Positions 16,547-23,973 of a DNA stretch of 64,000 nucleotides are shown piece by piece. The stretch is from a virus. The stretch is taken from positions 1-64,000 of IMG/VR virus record IMGVR_UViG_3300035689_000007; one strand, given 5' to 3'. Under the pieces are notes generated by a model. The model saw only the letters and a program-made list of their open reading frames with translations. It had not been told where the DNA came from and ran no database searches. The translations under genes and the position numbers were made by a program. Position 1 is the first letter of the stretch. Every line of letters begins with the position of its first letter.

Positions 16547-17404
16547 ATGTCAAAATTATTAACCATAGGAATGGCTACTTATGATGATTTTGATGGTGTT
16601 TACTTCACCATACAGGCTCTTAGGTTGTATCACCCAATCTGTAATTCTGGAGATGTGGAAATTATTGTAATAGATAATAATCCAAATTCAAATCACGGTG
16701 CCACTAATAAACAATTTATCAGTTGGGTCAAAAATGGTAGATACATTCCATACACTCTAAAAACAAGCACGGCGATCAGAAATGAAATTTTTAAACAGGC
16801 CCAAGGCAAGTACTGCATATCTATGGACTGCCACGTATTGCTTTGTGGGGGCGCTATTGAAGCATTGCTAAAGTACTATGAAGTCAATCCAGACTGCAAA
16901 AATATCGTACAGGGACCACTAGTTTACGATCATCTAGATTTTGATTCTGCGTCAACACATTTTAATCCGTGTTGGGATTCTTGTATGTATGGCAAATGGG
17001 CAACCAATCATGAAAAACTCAATGAGGGAAAACCGTTTGAGATTCCTATGCAGGGTTTAGGAGTGTTTTCTTGCGAAACAAAAAATTGGGTGGGTTTTAA
17101 TAAACATTTTAAGGGTTTTGGTGGAGAAGAAGGATATATTCATGAGAAGTTTAGACAATTTGGTGGCAAGGCAATATGTCATCCAGAATTTACTTGGGTG
17201 CATAGATTCAATAGACCAAATGGTGTTAAGTATCCACTAATCTTAGAAGATAGAATATGGAACTATTTTGTTGGGTGGTTAGAGTTGACCCAAGATCCAA
17301 ATCATACAATTATCCAAGAAATATATAATCATTTCAAAGATAAGATTCCAACAGGCAGTATAGATAATATTTTTCAAATGGCAAAAAACAAAATTTTAAT
17401 ATAA
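16547..17404 (+). CDS. Family 2-like glycosyltransferase (GT-A)
   Basis: The start is ATG 16547, 1 bp after the nuclease stop; an in-frame ATG at 16529 would overlap it. The N-terminus TIGMATYDDFDGVYFTIQAL is the standard GT-A opening, followed by IVIDNNPNS. A metal-site acidic residue is D94 in SMDCHV. The FGGEEGYIHEK block near residue 195 is a typical acceptor/base region of polymer-forming GT2 enzymes. At 285 aa it is complete, with no membrane segment. Donor and acceptor are unknown. It sits apart from the main sugar cluster, among replication genes, so DNA-base or virion glycosylation are both possible. Confidence 0.82.
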   Translation: MSKLLTIGMATYDDFDGVYFTIQALRLYHPICNSGDVEIIVIDNNPNSNHGATNKQFISWVKNGRYIPYTLKTSTAIRNEIFKQAQGKYCISMDCHVLLCGGAIEALLKYYEVNPDCKNIVQGPLVYDHLDFDSASTHFNPCWDSCMYGKWATNHEKLNEGKPFEIPMQGLGVFSCETKNWVGFNKHFKGFGGEEGYIHEKFRQFGGKAICHPEFTWVHRFNRPNGVKYPLILEDRIWNYFVGWLELTQDPNHTIIQEIYNHFKDKIPTGSIDNIFQMAKNKILI

Positions 17405-17413
17405 GGAGATATC

Positions 17414-18403
17414 ATGCCCCTTCCAAACAGAAATAAAGATGAAAAAAGAGACGATTTTGTTGCTAGATGTATGCAAAACGACACAATGAAAAGTGAATAT
17501 CCAGATCAAGCTCAAAGAGTAGCTATATGTATTAGGCAGGCTACCGCTGATTGTAGCATGATAGAAGCAGCAGACTTCGAATTACAAATGGAATCTGGAT
17601 ATGAAGAAGAATTGACAGAAGATAATTTCTACATACCCGTAGCAGCAGAATATGTAGATTTTGGAGAAACAGCAGAAGAATGGGATTGTGCTAAAGAACG
17701 TCCCGGATTGTGGGAGAATATTAGAAAGAAAAAGGAAAGAGAAGGTAAAAACTATAAGCCAGCAAAGCCGGGAGATCCAGATAGACCAGATAAAGACGCT
17801 TGGAAAAAAGCCCAATCCGATAGCGGAAACGAAATGGCTATTGAACAACTACAAAAAATGCATGATCAATTAATGGGAGTTGTCATGAAATTAAAACTTA
17901 TGGAAGTTGAATTTCAAGATTGGACAAAAGATATGATTTCTAAAGCAGAAGTATATATTCAAAATGTCTTTGATTTTGTTACATATTATGAACCCGGAAA
18001 ATATGAAGACGAATATGTAGAGGAACCATCAGAAATAGAAGATGAGGAAACAGAATCTAAATATCAATATGAAGATCCAGTTACTAGAGAAGTATTTACA
18101 TATACGCAGAGAAAAACATACAAAAAAGATGGCAAGACTTTAATCTATCTAGGTGAAGCTAGTGAATATCAAGGTAGAAAGGTACAACTAAATAAGCCAT
18201 TTAGAACACCAAAGGGTCCAAAAAAGTTTAGCGTATACGTTAAGAACGAAAAGGGTAATGTGGTCAAGGTAAATTTTGGTGATCCAAATATGAAAATAAA
18301 GAAAAATATACCGGAACGAAGAAAAAGCTTTAGAGCAAGACACAATTGTGATAATCCCGGCCCCAAGTGGAAGGCTAGATATTGGTCATGCAAAGCTTGG
18401 TAA
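17414..18403 (+). CDS. Phage protein with conserved N- and C-terminal motifs (possible virion/head-associated)
   Basis: A strong AAGGAG precedes ATG 17414. The N-terminus (PLPNRNKDEKRDDFVARCM, then YPDQAQRVAICIRQA) is a short helical module that recurs at the start of many phage head or capsid-associated proteins. The middle is acidic and carries a RPGLWENIRKKK block with Lys/Pro-rich continuation. The last ~70 residues (KKFSVYVKNEKGNVVKVNFG, then RRKSFRARHNC and ARYWSCKAW) form a second recurrent phage module with two Cys. The function of both modules is uncharacterised as far as I know. At 329 aa with long acidic linkers it looks like an adaptor or structural protein rather than an enzyme. 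Confidence 0.65.
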   Translation: MPLPNRNKDEKRDDFVARCMQNDTMKSEYPDQAQRVAICIRQATADCSMIEAADFELQMESGYEEELTEDNFYIPVAAEYVDFGETAEEWDCAKERPGLWENIRKKKEREGKNYKPAKPGDPDRPDKDAWKKAQSDSGNEMAIEQLQKMHDQLMGVVMKLKLMEVEFQDWTKDMISKAEVYIQNVFDFVTYYEPGKYEDEYVEEPSEIEDEETESKYQYEDPVTREVFTYTQRKTYKKDGKTLIYLGEASEYQGRKVQLNKPFRTPKGPKKFSVYVKNEKGNVVKVNFGDPNMKIKKNIPERRKSFRARHNCDNPGPKWKARYWSCKAW

Positions 18404-18639
18404 AGAAATGGAAGGATCATCTCGACTCTAATAACATGACATACTGTGAACATTGGATGTTTGCAGTGTGTCATGGGTTGAGATGTATAAAAGCCGGATT
18501 TTGTCTTATATTACATGGTAATTTTCCATGTTTTTTAGTGCATACTGGTAGTGAATTGATACATAAATTAGAACAAGATTTTACTAAGAGAGAAAAGGAT
18601 ATTGATGATGAAAAAACCAATACTAAGACCGTTAAGTAA
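18388..18639 (+). CDS. Small DUF6356-like protein (83 aa)
   Basis: The start is probably ATG 18388 inside the end of the preceding gene. Residues 15-60 contain N-M-T-Y-C-E-H-W-M-F-A then a hydrophobic segment ending I-L-H-G-x-x-P. This spacing matches my recollection of the DUF6356 family of small, membrane-associated proteins of unknown role. The final 25 residues are charged (KREKDIDDEKTNTKTVK). Two or three Cys could be structural. Confidence 0.5.
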   Translation: MQSLVKKWKDHLDSNNMTYCEHWMFAVCHGLRCIKAGFCLILHGNFPCFLVHTGSELIHKLEQDFTKREKDIDDEKTNTKTVK

Positions 18640-18703
18640 TGGCCCTAGATCTTCTGACAAAGAACCAAAAAAAAGACCTCTCTTGCCGTTGAAAAATTCT
18701 TGA
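18605..18703 (+). CDS. Possible 32-aa basic, proline-rich peptide
   Basis: The tandem ATG at 18605/18608 follows AAAAGGATATTG. The product is only 32 residues, basic and Pro-rich (ILRPLSNGPR, then KKRPLLPL). It overlaps the end of the previous gene by 35 bp and fills otherwise empty DNA before the polymerase gene. It may be a real small phage peptide or chance. Confidence 0.35.
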   Translation: MMKKPILRPLSNGPRSSDKEPKKRPLLPLKNS

Positions 18704-18739
18704 TCGTAGGGTAAGATAGAGTATCGACACGTTGCACAT

Positions 18740-18744
18740 AGGAG
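18740..18744 (+). promoter_or_regulatory. Ribosome binding site for the TTG start of dnaE-N
   Basis: AGGAG lies 9 bp before TTG 18754. There is no in-frame ATG near the protein's conserved beginning, so the TTG start is the best choice. Confidence 0.55.
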
Positions 18745-18753
18745 AAATATACA

Positions 18754-20346
18754 TTGAATTGGTTTCCACTTAAAAACTTGACACATTACAGTTTGTTAAA
18801 AGCGTTTTCTAAGCCAAAAGAATTAGCATCTCTATGTGCTAAGTTCGATTATCCAGCCTGTGGAATATGTGATTATAAATCTATATCTGGTGCAGTGTCG
18901 TTTTTTCAAGCTTGTAAAAATGTTGGTATAAAACCAATTATTGGCTGCACGTTTGATAATAACACCGTGTTTGCAAAAAATAAAAATGGATGGCTGGATC
19001 TAATTACTCTTGTATCTTCAATGGATGATAACGGTCAAATACCAAATGACATCGTTCAAGATATCAACGATAGAAAAAATCTTATATATGTAAATGAGAT
19101 CGGCATTAACAATAGTTTTTATACTAAACCGGAACATGCGAACTTACACAGAGTATTATTATGCTCAGAATTAAAGACTACACTTCCAAAGATTCAAAAG
19201 CAGGTTCGTAAAGGAGAATTATCTGAAGATATATCAGACTACTTTAAAAGTGATAATAAGCATATTGTTCCACAAAAAGTATGCAAGAAATTACAAGAAG
19301 TTTATAACACATGCGAGGATTATGACATTCTTAGTAAGCCAATTTTACCAAAGTTTGAGTGTCCAAATAATTTATCCGAAGAGGAATATCTTAAAACGTT
19401 GGCTAGGAATGGATGGAGAGAATTGCTAATTAACACTGGCAAGGTAAAAGACAGTCATAACAAAGATATCTATCTAAAAAGATTTAACCTAGAACTAGAA
19501 GTAATTAAAAATGCAAACTTGTTCGGATATTTTCTCATAGTACAAGATATTATGAACTATGTCCAAAAAATGGGATGGATGATAGGACCGGGAAGAGGTT
19601 CTGCCGCAGGGTGTTTAATATCATACCTTATAGGTATAACACAAATAGATCCAGTAGAATATGATTTATTGTTTGAAAGGTTCTATAATGCTGGCAGAAA
19701 TTCAGATGATCATATATCATTACCAGATATAGATATGGATGTGCCAGCACAAAAAAGAGATTCTGTAATACAGTACTTAAAAGAAAAATATGGACATCAA
19801 CATGTAAGTCAAATGATCACTTTTGGAAGATTGCAGGGAAGAAGTGCCATCAAAGAAGTATTACGAATTAATGAGGCTTGTTCTTTTGCTGAGATGAATG
19901 CTATCACAAAGAGTGTTCCAAATGAAGCAGAAATTTCAGATCAGCTTGCAGAGATGGATGATGAAGATCGATCAATTATCAAGTGGTCACTAATAAATAG
20001 ATCTAAAGAATTACAAGATTTCTGTTATCTAGATGATAATGGAGCATTGCAGGGACAATATTCTGAATTTTTTCAACAAGCAATAGAAATAGAAGGGACA
20101 TTTAAAACACAAGGCAAACACGCTGCCGGGGTTGTTATATCAGCAAATCCTCTGAATGGTGTATGCCCAATGGTTAAACCAAAACATGGTACAGAAAAGG
20201 TGGCTGGACTAGAAATGTCGGACTTAGAGGCTTTAGGTCATGTTAAGTTTGATGTTCTTGGGATTAATCTGTTAGATAAGTTGATGAAAATTAAAGACAT
20301 AACAATGAACGATACTAACAAAGCATCGGAGACAATATATGGCTAA
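18754..20346 (+). CDS. dnaE: DNA polymerase III alpha subunit, N-terminal half (PHP remnant plus palm)
   Basis: This 530-aa half carries a reduced PHP domain (residues ~1-140) and the polymerase palm. The palm is intact: the G-P-G-R-G-S-A-A-G loop near residue 280, catalytic L-P-D325-I-D327-M-D329, and the third carboxylate in H-V-K-F-D500-V-L-G. The PHP metal site looks dead: the usual HxH at the start is reduced to THYSLLKA, and D-H has become CDYKS, so no intrinsic PHP activity is expected. The reading frame stops 30 residues after D500, in the linker before the fingers. The matching fingers/C-terminal half is encoded at 22034. The start is TTG with AGGAG 9 bp upstream. Confidence 0.93.
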   Translation: MNWFPLKNLTHYSLLKAFSKPKELASLCAKFDYPACGICDYKSISGAVSFFQACKNVGIKPIIGCTFDNNTVFAKNKNGWLDLITLVSSMDDNGQIPNDIVQDINDRKNLIYVNEIGINNSFYTKPEHANLHRVLLCSELKTTLPKIQKQVRKGELSEDISDYFKSDNKHIVPQKVCKKLQEVYNTCEDYDILSKPILPKFECPNNLSEEEYLKTLARNGWRELLINTGKVKDSHNKDIYLKRFNLELEVIKNANLFGYFLIVQDIMNYVQKMGWMIGPGRGSAAGCLISYLIGITQIDPVEYDLLFERFYNAGRNSDDHISLPDIDMDVPAQKRDSVIQYLKEKYGHQHVSQMITFGRLQGRSAIKEVLRINEACSFAEMNAITKSVPNEAEISDQLAEMDDEDRSIIKWSLINRSKELQDFCYLDDNGALQGQYSEFFQQAIEIEGTFKTQGKHAAGVVISANPLNGVCPMVKPKHGTEKVAGLEMSDLEALGHVKFDVLGINLLDKLMKIKDITMNDTNKASETIYG

Positions 20347-21019
20347 TAGAGACTATATCATTTTTGACTTTGAAACCGGATCTAGAAATCCACACAAAAC
20401 TCAACCAACCCAAATTGCCGCAATAGCACTAGATGGAAGAAATTTTTCAGTCAAAGGTACTTTTAATAGTGAAATATGTCCAATTTTTGATGAAGAAGAA
20501 GCAATAAAACTTGGATTAGATCCAGTAGAAGATGAAGCTCTCAAAATAACACATAAAACAAAAGAACAGCTAGAACAAGCTCCAGATGTAAAATCTGTTT
20601 GGAAAAAATTTGCTAAGTTCGTAGAACAATACAATTGGAAAAATGATCCATTTTTTAATCCTGTTCCAGTAGGATTCAATATTATTGGGTTTGACATGAT
20701 TATTGTGAATAGGTTGTGTCAAGAATATGGCCCTTGGGACAAACAAAAAAACGTACAGAAAATATTTAGTAAAGTCTATAAGATAGATATTATGGATATG
20801 ATATTTTCTTGGACTGAGGGCGATCCAAGCATAAGATCAATAAGTATGGATTCTTTAAGAGACATTATGGGATTATCAAAAGATAATGCACATGACGCAT
20901 TACAAGACGTAAAAGATTCAGCAAATATCTTCATTAAGATGATGAAAACCCATAGAGCGGTTTATAGAAATATAGAATTTGAACAAGCTTTTGCTAATGG
21001 AAATTTATATGTCAAATAA
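20339..21019 (+). CDS. DEDDh 3'-5' exonuclease (DnaQ-like)
   Basis: All DEDDh motifs are present: Exo I I-F-D10-F-E12-T-G, Exo II V-G-F-N-I-I-G-F-D119, and Exo III H185-D-A-L-Q-D190. At 226 aa it is a single exonuclease domain like DnaQ or RNase T. It starts 8 bp inside the end of the polymerase N-half and so probably serves as the proofreading subunit acting in trans, which fits the apparent loss of the PHP site. It lies between the two polymerase halves, before the glycosyltransferase and HNH genes. Confidence 0.88.
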   Translation: MANRDYIIFDFETGSRNPHKTQPTQIAAIALDGRNFSVKGTFNSEICPIFDEEEAIKLGLDPVEDEALKITHKTKEQLEQAPDVKSVWKKFAKFVEQYNWKNDPFFNPVPVGFNIIGFDMIIVNRLCQEYGPWDKQKNVQKIFSKVYKIDIMDMIFSWTEGDPSIRSISMDSLRDIMGLSKDNAHDALQDVKDSANIFIKMMKTHRAVYRNIEFEQAFANGNLYVK

Positions 21020-21692
21020 TATAGTAGCTTTTAGTAATTACGATAATAACTTTTCGGCTGTTAACAGTATAACATATCCACACAATAAAACATACTTTGA
21101 TAAGCATGACATAGAATATATTGTGTTTAATAACAGCGCAATAAATATGATTAAAACATCTAGTCAACATGTAACTAAGTGCTATTATATTAAGTGGTTA
21201 TTACTTCAACACATGCTAGAAACAAGGTATGATGTTGATTATTTTTTTGCTATAGATACAGATATAATCATATGTGACTTTGATATAGATTTAAGGCTTT
21301 TTACTAAGCTATCGAATAGGGATATTTTGTTGTGTTCTGTAGAAGACTGTTCGCCAAATATGTTTTGGAATATAAATGCTGGATCTATGATTGTAAAAAA
21401 TAGCGATGCTGTTAAATCTTTCATACGTGCATATTTAGAGATAGCAAAATTGTACGACTATAATATTATTGACCAAGTACTATTGCAGGGATTTATAGAT
21501 AAAAAGCCAGAATACAGACATCTATTTGCTATATTTCCATCTTGCACATTTAATCACGGTGGAGTTGATTCATTCTTATATCACGATTGTAGCATTAGTA
21601 CATCTAATAGATCTTTAGAAGAATGTATAGCAACAAAGACACGCAATTTAAAAACCGCTATTAATAAACTAACCAATAAACATGAACAATAA
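21009..21692 (+). CDS. Glycosyltransferase, GT-A type
   Basis: ATG 21009 overlaps the exonuclease stop. The protein (227 aa) has a nucleotide-binding DxD (D83-T-D85 in YFFAIDTDIIICDF) and the N-A-G-S-M-I-V-K-N-S-D block followed by D-Q-V-L-L. These are features of galactosyltransferase/GMA12-like GT-A enzymes that use UDP- or GDP-sugars. No membrane segment is present. It is one of three genes separating the polymerase halves and has no obvious link to replication. Either it was carried in together with the HNH gene or it modifies phage DNA or virion. Confidence 0.75.
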   Translation: MSNNIVAFSNYDNNFSAVNSITYPHNKTYFDKHDIEYIVFNNSAINMIKTSSQHVTKCYYIKWLLLQHMLETRYDVDYFFAIDTDIIICDFDIDLRLFTKLSNRDILLCSVEDCSPNMFWNINAGSMIVKNSDAVKSFIRAYLEIAKLYDYNIIDQVLLQGFIDKKPEYRHLFAIFPSCTFNHGGVDSFLYHDCSISTSNRSLEECIATKTRNLKTAINKLTNKHEQ

Positions 21693-22056
21693 ACAAACAA
21701 TACAACATAGAAAAAAATGGATAGATACATATAAAATATCCAGAGGTTGCGATATTTGTGGCTACAATAAGCATCCAGCCAGTTTATGTTTTGATCATTT
21801 GCCTAATTTTGAGAAAGCAGAAATAACTAAAAACGGATGTTCAAAAAGAAGTTGTGCTGGTGGTATGTTTATGATGTATGGTAAAAAATACGATGTTGAA
21901 GAGTTGATTTCTGAGATCAAAAAATGTAGAATACTGTGTCACAATTGCCACATGGAGTGTACCCATAAAAAAAACATACATCTCAATATTATTCCAGAAA
22001 TGACAGTTGAAGATTTATTCACAAAGTTGAGAAATGAAAACTATGAAATACAATGA
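21682..22056 (+). CDS. HNH endonuclease
   Basis: The 124-aa protein holds a zinc pair C23-x2-C26 (GCDICGY), a F-D38-H39 catalytic-type motif, and the closing C86-H-N-C89-H. This is the standard HNH/zinc arrangement of small phage and homing nucleases. The first ten residues are basic. It overlaps the glycosyltransferase by 11 bp and the polymerase C-half by 23 bp, so its 3' end contains the start of the second polymerase gene. A freestanding homing endonuclease that invaded and helped split dnaE is the most natural reading. Confidence 0.85.
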   Translation: MNNKQTIQHRKKWIDTYKISRGCDICGYNKHPASLCFDHLPNFEKAEITKNGCSKRSCAGGMFMMYGKKYDVEELISEIKKCRILCHNCHMECTHKKNIHLNIIPEMTVEDLFTKLRNENYEIQ

Positions 22057-23602
22057 TGATAAAACATGGCAGCTATTTGCAGAAGGCAAAACTAAGGGAA
22101 TCTTTCAATTAGAAAGCAACCTTGGAAAGTCTTGGTCTAAAAAGTTGGCCCCAACAAACATAGAAGAATTATCTGCTTTAATTGCTATTATTAGACCGGG
22201 ATGTTTAAAAGCATATGTAGATGGAAAATCTATGACACAACATTTCGTAGATAGAAAACACGGAAGAGAAGAGATAACATATCTTCATCCATCGCTAGAA
22301 GAAGTGTTGAAAACAACATATGGCGTTCTAGTATATCAAGAACAATCTATGCGTATAGCACAAAAAATAGCTGGATTTGATTTACAAGAAGCAGATATGT
22401 TAAGAAAAGCCATAGGAAAGAAGAAGGCTGATCTTATGGCTAAAGTGAAAAAGTCTTTTATAGAGGGTGCTGCAAAGGTTAATATAGTTACTAAAGAAGA
22501 GGCAGAAGAAATATTCGGCTGGATAGAAAAATCTTCAAGATACGCTTTTAATAAGTCTCATAGCATTTCATACGCCGTGTGTTCATATTGGAGTGCTTAT
22601 CATAAAGCTCATTTTACCAAAGAGTTTTTTCTTTCTTATTTATACTACGCTCATGAAAAACAAGACCCACATCAAGAAATATATGAATTAGTTTCTGAAG
22701 CTAAAATATTTGATATACAGACTAAAACTCCTAGTGTTAAAAACTTTGCTGAAAAATTCAACATAAAGCATAACAAAATCTATTTTGGATTAAAGGATAT
22801 CAAATCTTTGAGTGGAAAAAATGGAGACGCAATAATAGAAATTATTGGCGAAATACAAAAAGAACACAAGAAAAAAATTCATGAGTTTACTTGGTTAGAA
22901 ATATTATTATTTATGTCTCCAAGAATCAATTCTACAGCATTCAAGGCTTTAGTATCTATTGGATTCTTTAGAGATTTAAAAGATCAAGTAACAAGAAACA
23001 AAGCTTTATATGACTTTGAAATCATAAAAACTCTAACTAAAGCAGAGTTTAATTGGGTACAACAAAATTATCATACTAATAAGTGGGAAGATTTAATATC
23101 ATGTTTAAGATCTTTAGCACCGACAAAGAAAAATGGGGGAGGAACGCACAGTGAGGATAGAAAACAGTCTATAGAAAATGAAATCAACTTATTAATTAAT
23201 CCTCCGTATGATTTAGAAGATGATCCAAACTGGATTATTGATCAAGAAACTAAATTCTTAGGATGTCCCGTCAGCATGACTAAGATAGAAATATCAGACA
23301 CATCATCCGCAAATACTTACTGTAAAGATATTGTTAATGGAAAACGTGGTAAAGATTTGTGCATTGTGGGTAATATAGTTAAGTTGTCAGACTATAAAAT
23401 CAAGAAAGGTGAATCAAAAGACAAATTAATGTCATTTTTGACTATTGAAGACGAAACTTGTATTCTAGATAGTGTAATAGTTTTCCCAAAAGTTAAAGAA
23501 AAATATAAGTATATCCTATACGAAGGTAATAATTTACTTTTTTGCGGCTCTGTAAGCGGACAAGATAATGCTTTCATAGTTGATAAAATTCATGAAATTT
23601 AG
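22034..23602 (+). CDS. dnaE: DNA polymerase III alpha subunit, C-terminal half (fingers and tail)
   Basis: The 522-aa product picks up where the N-half stops: D-D-K-T-W-Q-L-F-A-E-G-K-T-K-G-I-F-Q-L-E-S matches the start of the DnaE fingers. It continues with I-I-R-P-G, V-Y-Q-E-Q-S-M, the R-K-A-I-G-K-K-K motif and F-N-K-S-H-S-I-S-Y-A, the block where cyanobacterial DnaE inteins sit; here it is uninterrupted. The last ~110 residues resemble an OB domain. Starts at ATG 22034 or 22043 are both possible inside the HNH gene. Together the halves total about 1050 aa, a shortened but complete DnaE, presumably reassembled as two polypeptides. Confidence 0.93.
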   Translation: MKTMKYNDDKTWQLFAEGKTKGIFQLESNLGKSWSKKLAPTNIEELSALIAIIRPGCLKAYVDGKSMTQHFVDRKHGREEITYLHPSLEEVLKTTYGVLVYQEQSMRIAQKIAGFDLQEADMLRKAIGKKKADLMAKVKKSFIEGAAKVNIVTKEEAEEIFGWIEKSSRYAFNKSHSISYAVCSYWSAYHKAHFTKEFFLSYLYYAHEKQDPHQEIYELVSEAKIFDIQTKTPSVKNFAEKFNIKHNKIYFGLKDIKSLSGKNGDAIIEIIGEIQKEHKKKIHEFTWLEILLFMSPRINSTAFKALVSIGFFRDLKDQVTRNKALYDFEIIKTLTKAEFNWVQQNYHTNKWEDLISCLRSLAPTKKNGGGTHSEDRKQSIENEINLLINPPYDLEDDPNWIIDQETKFLGCPVSMTKIEISDTSSANTYCKDIVNGKRGKDLCIVGNIVKLSDYKIKKGESKDKLMSFLTIEDETCILDSVIVFPKVKEKYKYILYEGNNLLFCGSVSGQDNAFIVDKIHEI

Positions 23603-23649
23603 TTGTTTTTTTGATGTGTACCAGCTAAAATATAAAGATAGGAGTTAAT

Positions 23650-23973
23650 ATGAATAATTGTTGTTTTACTGGCTATTTAGTTGATAATCCTAATACTTCT
23701 GTGGTAAACGATGTTGTATTAGCAGAATTTACAATAGTGGTATATACTTATCGTAGAACTAAAAGTACTGGAGAAAAAAGTAGAATTCCAACATATATAA
23801 AGTGTGAAGCTTGGCATACTGGGGCAGAAACTATAGAACGGTTTGCTACGAAAGGTACTAAAATCAGTATACAAGCATCTGCTAAAAATCCGTCAAAAAA
23901 TAGTGATGATATAATTTTTAGAGTTAATGAATTCGATTTATGTGACACAGAAGACTTTGAGGATTGTATATGA
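23650..23973 (+). CDS. ssb: Single-stranded DNA-binding protein
   Basis: The 107-aa OB-fold protein opens with C-F-T-G-Y-L-V-D-N-P and continues with F-T-I-V-V, I-K-C-E-A-W and E-R-F-A-T-K-G-T-K-I-S-I-Q, the classical SSB pattern. The last residues (DTEDFEDCI) form an acidic tail ending in a hydrophobic residue, like the SSB tip that recruits partner proteins. AGGAG precedes the ATG by 6 bp. It directly follows the polymerase C-half, completing the replisome set. The linker between fold and tail is very short. Confidence 0.88.
   Translation: MNNCCFTGYLVDNPNTSVVNDVVLAEFTIVVYTYRRTKSTGEKSRIPTYIKCEAWHTGAETIERFATKGTKISIQASAKNPSKNSDDIIFRVNEFDLCDTEDFEDCI

Noticed and set aside
18754-23602. Split intein joining the two polymerase halves
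   Set aside because: No intein-like extension (Cys start, His-Asn end) is present on either half, and the usual DnaE intein site F-N-K-S-H is uninterrupted in the second half.
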